A stretch of 64,000 nucleotides of DNA from Streptomyces sp. NBC_01497 (lineage in GTDB: Bacteria > Actinomycetota > Actinomycetes > Streptomycetales > Streptomycetaceae), in assembly GCF_036250695.1 (NCBI RefSeq), contig NZ_CP109427.1, forward strand, positions 6,262,001 through 6,326,000, given 5' to 3'. The notes under the pieces are model-generated. The model did no database searches. It was not told the origin of the DNA and worked only from the letters and a program-made list of their open reading frames with translations. The translations under genes and the position numbers were made by a program. Below, one piece after another: positions 51,276 through 58,628 of the stretch (position 1 is its first letter; the number at the start of each line of letters is the position of its first letter).

Positions 51276-52951
51276 GGAGCCTCCTCCGGGTGTAGGGGTG
51301 CGAAGGCGGTGTCGGTGGCGGCTTGGATGGCCGCAGGACTGAAGCGCGGCAATACGTCGGCATCGAGTCGATCGGCGTAAGGGCCGAAGACCGCCAGGAA
51401 CTGCGGCGCCGTCATATTCCTTGCCTGGTCCGAGAAGTACTTCTTGAGGCGGAGCAGGTTCGGTAGGTGACGTGGAGCGAAGACCGCGAGCGGGCACAGC
51501 AGACAGACCCAGGGACGGGCAGGACACAGCGTTCCGGCTGGGGCGTGAGGGCTGCTGTAAGGGTCGACACAGGAGGCCAGAAACACATCCTGTTCTCCGG
51601 CCAGCAGTCGCTTGACGGCGTCGGCGTCGAGCCCGTTCTGCCCGGCGAGGCGAGGGAAGTCGGCTACGAAGCGGGCTGCGTCCTGGTGAGTGACGACGAC
51701 CGGTGGCTCGGCTTTGCGTCGAATGTCTCGCTGGGCGTCTTCGATGACCCCCTCGATGGCGTCCACCTGCGCGGGGGTGTGGTGGGACAGGTAGTGGTCG
51801 CCTTCGACCGTCGGGGTGTGGTTCGGGTCGATGGTGGTGCGACCGGTCCAGGCGGATCGGTCACGACGGTGGTGGTAGGTGGCGCGGATCCGGCCGCTGT
51901 GCTGGACGAGTGGCTGTCCGTTGTCGTCGAGCAGGCCAATCTCCTGCGCCCACCGTGTTCGCCACCACGGGGTGCGTGGGGCCGAGGACAGGCCGTGTCT
52001 GCCCGAATAGTGAATCCACATGTCATCGGCGATGTCTGTGGCGTGCTCCCGGAGCAGCGCGGAGTGCTTGAGCCATTGGTCCAGGAGCCGGACCGCGGGC
52101 CCGTTGATGTTGAGGGATTCGCGGCCGGTGCGTCCCTTGAAGTAGGACAGCAGGGCGGTGGAAGGGCCTGTGCGGGTGAGGTTGGTGCAGGTGAGGGCAT
52201 CAATGCCGTCCGGAACGATGCCGGTCAGCATCGCCAGACGTAGGTTGTAGGCGAGTGCGACCGGGGCCGTGGGATGGAAGGCGTTACGGATTTCGGCAAT
52301 CGTCTTCTCTGCCGTTGTGGGAGCCGCCAGGATCATGGTGCGGATGGCCTTGGCTGTGAGGGGGCCGGTGCGGTGGACCATCCAGGCGAGGTTGTCGAAG
52401 GTGATGCCGTGCGTCGCTGGGTCGGCTCCTCGGCCGGCGGCTTCCAGGATCTTGCGGTGGTCCCGCCAGGCGGTGGTGATGGTGGCGTTGGTGGCCTCAT
52501 CGAGGCGCCGCCATTCGGCTTCGCTGTAGGGCCGGTTGGGAGTGGAGTCGCGCATCCGGTTGACGGACCGCCCATCGAGGTGGGCTTGGATGACGGCGTG
52601 GAGTTGGCCGCCGTTCGTGCGGTAGCCGGTCAGCATGATCCGGCTGTGCCGTTCGAAGGTGAACCCGGATGCAAGCCAGTACTGGGTGACCTGGGCGGGG
52701 GTGAGGCCGCTGAGACTGCCCCTGAAGTCGGCACCGCTCAAGTGCCGGGCGAAGTGGCGCGCGCAGCGGACGGCATGCCTGGCCTCGCGGTAAGTACGGA
52801 TCGGCCCGACGGGGTGGGTCGCGGAGATGAGCCCCTGGGCGAGATCGGCGGCGAGGACGGCATCGGGGAGCTCGTGGAGGGTGCCGAGGTACGGGCGCTG
52901 CCCAGGAAGAACGAAGTGGACGGCGAGAGGATGGCGGAGTTCAGCGGGCAT
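51272..52951 (-). CDS. Tyrosine recombinase-like protein B (559 residues)
   Basis: The middle recombinase. It is the most divergent: NLRLAMLTGIVPDGIDAL stands where the first arginine box is expected, and SGRIRATYHHRRDRS plus the following HTPTVEGDHYLSH may hold the later active-site residues. A C-terminal cysteine cluster (CVDPYSSPHAPAGTLCPARPWVCLLC within one stretch) suggests a zinc-binding module. Because not all catalytic residues are clear, it may be a structural partner rather than a fully active enzyme, as proposed for some trio members. Its ATG overlaps recombinase A by 11 bp, with AGGA at 6 bp spacing. Confidence 0.78.
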   Translation of the reverse strand: MPAELRHPLAVHFVLPGQRPYLGTLHELPDAVLAADLAQGLISATHPVGPIRTYREARHAVRCARHFARHLSGADFRGSLSGLTPAQVTQYWLASGFTFERHSRIMLTGYRTNGGQLHAVIQAHLDGRSVNRMRDSTPNRPYSEAEWRRLDEATNATITTAWRDHRKILEAAGRGADPATHGITFDNLAWMVHRTGPLTAKAIRTMILAAPTTAEKTIAEIRNAFHPTAPVALAYNLRLAMLTGIVPDGIDALTCTNLTRTGPSTALLSYFKGRTGRESLNINGPAVRLLDQWLKHSALLREHATDIADDMWIHYSGRHGLSSAPRTPWWRTRWAQEIGLLDDNGQPLVQHSGRIRATYHHRRDRSAWTGRTTIDPNHTPTVEGDHYLSHHTPAQVDAIEGVIEDAQRDIRRKAEPPVVVTHQDAARFVADFPRLAGQNGLDADAVKRLLAGEQDVFLASCVDPYSSPHAPAGTLCPARPWVCLLCPLAVFAPRHLPNLLRLKKYFSDQARNMTAPQFLAVFGPYADRLDADVLPRFSPAAIQAATDTAFAPLHPEEAP

Positions 52952-54431
52952 CGCTGTCCTGGAATTCGGTGGCGGCCTCGATCTGTTCGCACGGGGTGGG
53001 GGAGGTTTCCTCGTATGCCTCGCGGAAGATCCGTTGCGTGTCCAGCAAGTGGAGGTATGCCTGAGTGGTGGTGACGCTGGCGTGTCCCATCAGGTCCCGC
53101 AGAACCAGCAGTGGATCGGCCTTGGTGAGGTAGAGGGCCATGGCGTTGTCGCCGTCGGTGTCCACCACGAGCTGAGCGGCCCGCTGGTAGTAGCCCCGTA
53201 CCAGCCGCTCCAGGGTGGTCATGGCAAAGGTGTGCCGGGTCATGTGGGGGGAGACGTGCGGGAACGCAGGATCGAACCGGTCGCGGACGCGGGCTGAGGT
53301 GCGTCGCAACACAGTGGCCCAGTCCACGAAGGGGGAGCCGTCCGACTGCACGGCGAGCAAGGCGCTACCTCCGCCGGGGGCGACGAGACGGCGTCGTTCG
53401 GCGGGGGTGAGGACGTGCCACCGCCGGTACGTGCCGTTGATGCGGGCACCCGCAAAAGTGGGCTCTTCGACGTACAGAGGATCTCCGGGCAGCCAGCGGG
53501 AGGCATCAGTGGAGGCGGCGCGCTCCAGCGACACATAGTCGTGGACACCGGCCAAAGCCTCGTAGGTGATCCACGTCTGCCGTCCCTTGCTGCCCTTTGC
53601 CGTAGGCGGAGCGAGTAGCAGAGGGATCGGTACAGGGGTGTGTTGCCGGGGTAGCGGTGGGAGCTCCCACACGGTCAGGTGGGACAGCTCGCGCAGCCGT
53701 AGTCCCGTAGAGAGAGCCAGGGCGACTCCAGCCGCGTTCCGACCGGTTTCCCGGCCCCGGAAGCTGCGGTCTGGCTCACCATCGGGATAGTTGCCGGCCA
53801 AGGCGTTCATCAGCAGCTCGGCGTAGGGGCGCTCCAGGTACTTGCGGGTGGCGTGGCGCTTGGCGCCTCGTACAGTCGCCAGATTGCGTGCCGACTGCAC
53901 TCGCACGCCATCGGGCCGCCGGTACGAGCCTTCGGCGTAGCTGAACGGAACATCGGTGCAGTACCCGTTACCCACGGACCACTCGTAGAAGGCGGCGATC
54001 GTCTTGACCGCCAAGTTCCAGCTCGTCCCCTCCAGCCGAGCCTCCAAGGGCCCCGACAGCCGGTGTTCGGCGTAGGCGGACAGTGCACCACGGAGCCGGA
54101 ACTGGTCGGCGAACACGTCGACGCTGTGCTCGGTCAGGAACTCGGACCAAGACTTGAGCTGCTGGGCATAGGTCCGCCAAGTGTTCGGGCTGGGGGCTCC
54201 GGTGACGGGTAACTCCTGGAGCCACCGGTTCATCGCCACAGTGGGTCGAGGGCCGTTCTCGTCTTCGAAGCGGAGGTCTTCATCGATGAGGACGGGCATC
54301 CCGTCTCGGATGAGGGGGCGCGATAGAAGGCCCCAGTTCTTCCAGCCAGTGGGGGAGAAGGAGTGCAGGATCACGCCCGGCACGTTATGTGAGACGTAGT
54401 GGAGTGCAAGCGATAACGGTGGGATTGTCAC
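52941..54431 (-). CDS. Tyrosine recombinase A (496 residues)
   Basis: A canonical phage-integrase-fold recombinase. The N-terminal SAM-like core-binding domain (residues about 60-165: TWRTYAQQLKSWSEFLTEH) precedes the catalytic domain: LSTGLRLRELSHL with the first arginine near residue 245, SPHMTRHTFAMTTLERL with His-x-x-Arg near 397, and LMGHASVTTTQAYLHLL with histidine at about 450 and nucleophilic tyrosine near 459. First gene of the overlapping recombination operon. A GTG at 54431 is the likely start; internal GTGs are possible. The sixth codon is TTA, rare in Streptomyces and read by the bldA tRNA. Confidence 0.92.
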   Translation of the reverse strand: MTIPPLSLALHYVSHNVPGVILHSFSPTGWKNWGLLSRPLIRDGMPVLIDEDLRFEDENGPRPTVAMNRWLQELPVTGAPSPNTWRTYAQQLKSWSEFLTEHSVDVFADQFRLRGALSAYAEHRLSGPLEARLEGTSWNLAVKTIAAFYEWSVGNGYCTDVPFSYAEGSYRRPDGVRVQSARNLATVRGAKRHATRKYLERPYAELLMNALAGNYPDGEPDRSFRGRETGRNAAGVALALSTGLRLRELSHLTVWELPPLPRQHTPVPIPLLLAPPTAKGSKGRQTWITYEALAGVHDYVSLERAASTDASRWLPGDPLYVEEPTFAGARINGTYRRWHVLTPAERRRLVAPGGGSALLAVQSDGSPFVDWATVLRRTSARVRDRFDPAFPHVSPHMTRHTFAMTTLERLVRGYYQRAAQLVVDTDGDNAMALYLTKADPLLVLRDLMGHASVTTTQAYLHLLDTQRIFREAYEETSPTPCEQIEAATEFQDSDAR

Positions 54432-54458
54432 CCTTGCGAGTGAGACAGCGAGACACGC

Positions 54459-54527
54459 TCAAACCGCAAAGCTAAGCGGGCCGTCGACATCGAGGAGCAG
54501 CAACGGGCGGTGCGGGAGGTCCGTCAT
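54459..54527 (-). pseudogene. HAD-family protein, N-terminal part, cut by the mobile element
   Basis: From the ATG at 54527 this frame encodes MTDLPHRPLLLLDVDGPL, the start of a HAD phosphatase-fold protein with the nucleophile motif DVDGP. At 54474 it crosses into the element and reads five more residues (SFAV and stop). The continuation NPYAARL is at 47584. The junction lies inside the codon after CCG, so the break is exactly in the conserved active-site loop. Confidence 0.88.
54475..54481. repeat. Right attachment core of the element
   Basis: AGCGGGC at the right junction, identical to the left core at 47585-47591. Bases 54482 onward belong to the host HAD gene. The element sequence just inside (GAGACAGCGAGACACGCTC near 54441-54460) has an AGCG-AGACA-CGCT dyad. 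Confidence 0.85.
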
Positions 54528-54689
54528 GCCCAGGACATGTCCCGAACCGGCCGTCGTCACTCCCCGCGCGCGGCGCACTCGCAGAGCGGCCCCGTACGGC
54601 GGCCGCCGGTACCGCCGCTTACCGCAGGGCCGCTCGTACCGCCGCACCCCCTGCCGGGGCGCACCGGCGTGCCGGGTGCGGCGGCGCGG

Positions 54690-55241
54690 TCAGAAGTCGG
54701 CGCGGGCCGGCTCGTCCAGGCGGGCCACGGAGTCCTGGGCGTACGTGCGCACGTACGCGGCCCTGGCCCGCTCGATGGCGCCGTCGCGGCGGGCCGCCTC
54801 GCTCCTCGGGTACAGCAGGATCAGTTCGTGGCTGCGCTCCCGCTCGATGGTGCCGTGCGCGTCGCGCCACTGGCCCCGGCCGTCCTGCACGGTCAGGCCT
54901 TCCGGGAAGGACGGGGTGACCTCGCGGTCGACGAACGCCGCGAACTGCGCCTCGGTGACGGCCGGGCCGCCGTCGGGGCGTTCGGTGCCGAAGAACAGCC
55001 GGGTCTCCGTGTAGGCGGCGGCGGGCGGTTCCGCCCCGCGCGGCGCGGCCGGGACGGCGGGCCGGCCGGCGCCCGGTGGTGTGTCCTGGCTCGTGCGGTG
55101 CGCGCTGTGCCGCGCGGCGGATCCGGAGTCGAGGCCGGTGTACGAGCTGGGCGCGCCCACGCCGAACAGGGCGGTCACCGCGCAGCCGAGCGCGAGCAGG
55201 CTGGAGCGGTGGGGCAGGAAGAAGGTCGTCACGGACGACAC
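54690..55241 (-). CDS. DUF3574-domain exported protein
   Basis: From the GTG at 55241 the protein has 183 residues. It begins with a hydrophobic signal or anchor (LLALGCAVTALFGVGA) followed by an Ala/Pro linker. The DUF3574 domain follows: YTETRLFFGTERPDG, AQFAAFVDREVTPSFPEGLTV, GTIERERSHELILLYPRSEAA and IERARAAYVRTYAQDSVARLDE. Function unknown; the family is common in secreted proteins of actinobacteria and proteobacteria. Start uncertain (55232 and 55310 are alternatives). It follows the aminotransferase gene on the same strand. Confidence 0.8.
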   Translation of the reverse strand: MSSVTTFFLPHRSSLLALGCAVTALFGVGAPSSYTGLDSGSAARHSAHRTSQDTPPGAGRPAVPAAPRGAEPPAAAYTETRLFFGTERPDGGPAVTEAQFAAFVDREVTPSFPEGLTVQDGRGQWRDAHGTIERERSHELILLYPRSEAARRDGAIERARAAYVRTYAQDSVARLDEPARADF

Positions 55242-55319
55242 TCTGCTGATCCCGGCCCGCCCGCGTGGCCCGCCCGGGCCGGGCTCACCCTCCGCGCGGC
55301 CCCTTTTCACCCGATGCGC

Positions 55320-56528
55320 CTACTGGCGGTACCCGCTCAGGAACCGGCCGATACGGCTGATCGCCGCGTCCAGGTCGTCCGCGTACGGCAGGGTGAGGAT
55401 GCGGAAGTGGTCGGGGCGGGGCCAGTTGAAGCCGGTGCCCTGGACGACCTGGATCTTCTCCCGCAACAGCAGGTCGAGGACGAACTTCTCGTCGTCCACG
55501 ATCGGATGGACCTTCGGGTCGAGCTTCGGGAACGCGTACAGCGCGCCCTTCGGTTTGACGCAGGATACGCCGGGGATCTCGTTCAGCTTCTCCCAGGCGC
55601 GGTCGCGCTGCTCGTGCAACCTGCCGCCGGGCGCGGTCAGTTCGCGGATGGACTGGCGGCCGCCCAGCGCGGCCTGGATGGCGTACTGCGCGGGCGCGTT
55701 GGGACACAGCCGCATCGACGCGAGGACGGTGAGGCCTTCGAGGTAGTTGCGGGCGTGCTGCTTGGGCCCGGTCACGACGAGCCAGCCGGAGCGGAACCCG
55801 GCCACCCGGTACGTCTTCGACAGGCCGCTGAAGGTCAGGACGACCAGGTCGGGCGCGAGCGCGGCGGCACAGTGGTGCACCGCGTCGTCGTAGACGATCT
55901 GGTCGTAGATCTCGTCGGCGAACACCATCAGCTGGTGGCGCCGGGCGAGGTCGAGGATGCCCTCCACGATCTCGCGCGGATAGACGGCGCCCGTGGGGTT
56001 GTTGGGGTTGATGATCACGACGGCCTTCGTGCGGTCGGTGATCTTCGACTCCATGTCCGCGAGGTCCGGGTTCCATGCGGAGGACTCGTCGCAGACGTAG
56101 TGCACGGGACGGCCGCCCGCGAGCGAGGTGACCGCCGTCCACAGCGGGAAGTCGGGCGCGGGGATGAGGACTTCGTCGCCGTCGTCGAGCAGTGCCTGTA
56201 CGGCCATCGAGACGAGTTCCGACACACCGTTGCCGAGGAACACGTCGTCCACGCCGACATCCAGGCCGAGCGCCTGGTAGCGCTGGGCGACCGCGCGGCG
56301 CGCGGAGAGGATGCCCCGCGAGTCGGTGTAGCCGTGGGCCTGCGGCAGCATCCGGATCATGTCCTGGACGATCTCCTCCGGCGCCTCGAAGCCGAAGAGG
56401 GCGGGATTGCCGGTGTTCAGCCGCAGGACGCTGTGGCCCGCCTCCTCCAGCGCGTCGGCCTGCGCGATCACCGGCCCGCGGATCTCGTACAGGACGTTGC
56501 TGAGCTTGCTCGACTGCCGGAACTCCAT
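55320..56528 (-). CDS. PLP-dependent aminotransferase, alanine-transaminase type (AlaA-like)
   Basis: A 402-residue fold-type I class I/II aminotransferase. It has LRLNTGNPALFGFEAPEEI near the N-terminus, GVSELVSMAVQALLDDGDEVLIPAPDFPLW for the PLP phosphate region, NPNNPTGAVYP, FADEIYDQIVYD, and the Schiff-base lysine in FSGLSKTYRVAGFRSGW near residue 240. This is the pattern of AlaA, which makes alanine from pyruvate and glutamate. GGGGAGG lies 7 bp before the ATG at 56528. It diverges from the HxlR regulator, and the repeated TTGG/CCAA operator lies in its promoter region, so it is probably under HxlR control. Confidence 0.93.
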   Translation of the reverse strand: MEFRQSSKLSNVLYEIRGPVIAQADALEEAGHSVLRLNTGNPALFGFEAPEEIVQDMIRMLPQAHGYTDSRGILSARRAVAQRYQALGLDVGVDDVFLGNGVSELVSMAVQALLDDGDEVLIPAPDFPLWTAVTSLAGGRPVHYVCDESSAWNPDLADMESKITDRTKAVVIINPNNPTGAVYPREIVEGILDLARRHQLMVFADEIYDQIVYDDAVHHCAAALAPDLVVLTFSGLSKTYRVAGFRSGWLVVTGPKQHARNYLEGLTVLASMRLCPNAPAQYAIQAALGGRQSIRELTAPGGRLHEQRDRAWEKLNEIPGVSCVKPKGALYAFPKLDPKVHPIVDDEKFVLDLLLREKIQVVQGTGFNWPRPDHFRILTLPYADDLDAAISRIGRFLSGYRQ

Positions 56529-56556
56529 GGCGTGGCCTCCCCGACCGATTGCGATA

Positions 56557-56591
56557 CTTGGTTTTACCAAGCTTGAGCTTGGAAAGTCCAA
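56557..56591. promoter_or_regulatory. Multi-dyad operator between the aminotransferase and HxlR genes
   Basis: Alternating half-sites CTTGG (56557-56561), CCAAG (56567-56571), CTTGG (56578-56582) and TCCAA (56587-56591) lie about one helical turn apart. They make three exact inverted repeats: CTTGGT-TTT-ACCAAG, CCAAGC-TTGA-GCTTGG, and TTGGA-AAG-TCCAA. Their position between divergent genes and directly before the regulator start fits an HxlR autoregulatory site. Confidence 0.75.
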
Positions 56592-56595
56592 CAAC

Positions 56596-57387
56596 ATGTC
56601 TAGACTGCGAGCCATGCCACGTCGCCGAAGCTACGACCAGTACTGCGCAGCGGCCCGCGCCCTCGACACCGTCGGGGACCGCTGGGCCCTGCTGATCGTC
56701 CGGGAGCTGCTGGCGGGACCCCGCCGCTACACGGACCTCCACGCCGACCTGCCGGGCGTCAGCACGGACGTCCTGGCCTCCCGCCTGCGGGACATGGAGC
56801 GCGACGAACTGGTCACCCGCCGGAAGCTGCCGCCGCCCGCCGCGGCCGTGGTGTACGAACTGACCCCGCGCGGGGCGGGGTTGCTGCCGGTTCTCGGCGC
56901 ACTGGCCGCCTGGGGCGCGCCCGACCTCGGCGAGCCGGGACCCACGGACGCGGTACGGGCGCACTGGTTCGCCCTGCCGATGCTGCGCATCCTCGGGGAA
57001 CGGGCGGGGGCCGCGGCGGGCACGGTGGACGTACGGCTGGACGAGGGCACGTTCCACGTACACCTGGGTGCGGCGCCCGCGCCCCGTCCCGCGGGTGCGG
57101 CCGGAGCTTCGGAAGCGATGCCCGCGTCGGGCGCCGCCCACGCCAGGGACGCGGCACGTGGGGCAGGCGGTGCGGCGGGGACGGCCGTGGCCGCCGTCGC
57201 GCGGGTGCCGGGAACGGCGTACGGCGAGGGCCCGGCCCCCGCCGGCCCCGACGCGGCCCTCGCCCTCGACACGGCCACCTGCCGCGCGCTGTGCGGCGGC
57301 ACACTGGCGTTCGCCGAGGCCGTGGGAGCGGGCTCGGTCGTCGTCGAGGGGGACGGCCCGCTGGCGAAGGCACTGCGCGGACCGTGA
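56596..57387 (+). CDS. HxlR-family transcriptional regulator
   Basis: A winged-helix regulator of 263 residues (ATG at 56596; a second ATG at 56614 gives 257). The HxlR domain is residues about 12-100: SYDQYCAAARALDTVGDRWALLIVRELLAGPRRYTDLHADLPG over the helices, and LASRLRDMERDELVTRR. A long C-terminal extension (about 130 residues, Ala/Gly-rich in the middle, then LALDTATCRALCGGTLAFAEAVGAGSVVVEG) is more than a typical one-domain HxlR and resembles the sterol-carrier-like tail of some actinobacterial versions. GGAAAG lies in the operator upstream. It probably represses the divergent aminotransferase and itself. Confidence 0.9.
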   Translation: MSRLRAMPRRRSYDQYCAAARALDTVGDRWALLIVRELLAGPRRYTDLHADLPGVSTDVLASRLRDMERDELVTRRKLPPPAAAVVYELTPRGAGLLPVLGALAAWGAPDLGEPGPTDAVRAHWFALPMLRILGERAGAAAGTVDVRLDEGTFHVHLGAAPAPRPAGAAGASEAMPASGAAHARDAARGAGGAAGTAVAAVARVPGTAYGEGPAPAGPDAALALDTATCRALCGGTLAFAEAVGAGSVVVEGDGPLAKALRGP

Positions 57388-57495
57388 CCCCGCGGTGGCT
57401 CCGGCGGCTCCGGCTGCGGCGTGCGCGGTCCGCCACCATCCGCAATCCGCAGGCCGCGTCCGCCGGGCCGGCCGGCGGCAAGGGAGGATGGGGCG

Positions 57496-58137
57496 GTGCG
57501 ACTCGAAGCGATCACCTGGGAACGGCTGACCGACGCCCTCGCCGACCGGCTGCTGACGAGCGAACCGCGCGACGGCGCCTCCCGGCTGCGCGTCGGCCTC
57601 GACGGCGCGCCCGCGGCCGGTACCGGGCGTCCCGCGGCGGCGCTCGCCGAGGCGCTGCGGCTGCGGGGCCGCCCGTCGGTCGTCGTCGACACGGAGGGCT
57701 TCCTGCGACCCGCCTCGCTGCGCTACGAGTACGGGCGCGAGGACCCCGACGCGTACTACGGCGGCTGGTACGACACCGGCGCGCTGTGGCGCGAGGTCTT
57801 CGGCCCGCTGGAGGCGGGCGGAACGGGGCGCGTCCTGCCGGACCTGTGGGACCCGGAGACCGACCGCGCCACCCGCAGCGAACCGGAACAACTGCCGCCC
57901 GGGGGCGTGCTTTTGCTGCACGGGCCGCTGCTGCTCGGCCAGTGGTTCCCCTTCGACCTGACGGTGCACCTGGACCTGTCACCGGCCGCGCTGCACCGCC
58001 TCACCCCCACGGAGCGGCGCTGGACCCTCCCCGCCTTCGAACGCTACGCGGCCGAGACCGACCCGCGCGGCTCGGCGGACGTGATCGTGCGCGCAGACCG
58101 CCCCGAACACCCGGCCTGGACGGGCCTGCCCGACTGA
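57496..58137 (+). CDS. Uridine kinase-like protein with degenerate P-loop
   Basis: A 213-residue protein of the uridine kinase/phosphoribulokinase-like family. Recognisable parts: VVVDTEGFLRPASLRYEYGREDPDAYY, LPDLWDPETDRATRSEPEQLPPGGVLLLHGPLLLGQ in the middle, and TVHLDLSPAALHRL. The Walker A loop, normally GxxGSGKT, is GLDGAPAAGTGRP at residues 34-46 and lacks the lysine, a change I recall in other actinobacterial members. Activity is therefore doubtful. AGGGAGG precedes the GTG at 57496. Ends before a strong hairpin. Confidence 0.8.
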   Translation: MRLEAITWERLTDALADRLLTSEPRDGASRLRVGLDGAPAAGTGRPAAALAEALRLRGRPSVVVDTEGFLRPASLRYEYGREDPDAYYGGWYDTGALWREVFGPLEAGGTGRVLPDLWDPETDRATRSEPEQLPPGGVLLLHGPLLLGQWFPFDLTVHLDLSPAALHRLTPTERRWTLPAFERYAAETDPRGSADVIVRADRPEHPAWTGLPD

Positions 58138-58146
58138 CGGGCCGCC

Positions 58147-58189
58147 GCCGTCGCCGCGCCCCCGTGCGCCGCGCGGGCGCGGCGACGGC
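58147..58189 (+). terminator. Perfect 15-bp hairpin after the uridine kinase-like gene
   Basis: GCCGTCGCCGCGCCC (58147-58161) is exactly complementary to 58175-58189 around a 13-base loop, 10 bp after the stop. Confidence 0.85.
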
Positions 58190-58628
58190 CAGCACCTCCG
58201 CGATTCCTGCACCTCCGCGATTCCCGCACGTCCGTGCACCCCGCACGTCCGCGTATCCCGGAGGTCCGAAGACCCGCGGCCCGGACACACCCGTAGCTCC
58301 GGCAACCCGCACGCCGGACGCACCCGCAGTCCCGCGCACCCCCGCCCACCCCCGCAGGCCGGACGCACCCGCCATCCTGCGCACTCCCGCACCCCCGCCC
58401 ACCCCCGCAGGCCGGACGCACCCGCCGTCCCGCGCACCTCCGCAGGCCGGAGGCACCCGGTCCCGCCCACCTCCGCAGGCCCCTCGCCCCGCCGTCCCGC
58501 CCACCCACAACTCCAGCCACCCCGAAAACTCCAGCCACCCGCGGCGCCGAACCCGCGCGCGGGCCCGCGCACCCCCGGTGCGCGGACCCGCGGCCGTGGC
58601 CCTCGGCCTTCGGCCACCCCGGCGGCGT
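58190..58628. repeat. GC-rich intergenic repeats
   Basis: The 491-bp stretch 58138-58628 has no gene. After the terminator it contains short repeats of CACCTCCGCGATTCC (about 58194 and 58209) and an exact 33-bp direct repeat at 58341-58373 and 58394-58426 (starting CCCGCCCACCCCCGC), 53 bp apart, with a further partial copy near 58436. Strand composition is C-rich on the plus strand. Function unknown. Confidence 0.65.

Larger units (their letters stand above)
47592..54481. mobile_element. Recombinase-trio mobile element inserted in a HAD-family gene
   Basis: About 6,890 bp bounded by a shared 7-bp sequence AGCGGGC (47585-47591 and 54475-54481). Removing one copy plus the interior rejoins a HAD gene in exact frame (53 + 496 = 549 nt, 182 codons and stop). 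The element holds DUF4240 and DUF4259 cargo on the plus strand and, on the minus strand, three distinct tyrosine recombinases and a DUF6262/TnpC-like protein in one overlapping operon. This gene set resembles Tn554-type transposons and recombinase-in-trio elements. The ends share an imperfect inverted pattern (TGCGG, TGAG, TGTC in order). Codon third positions are visibly less GC-biased than in neighbouring genes, suggesting transfer. Confidence 0.9.
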
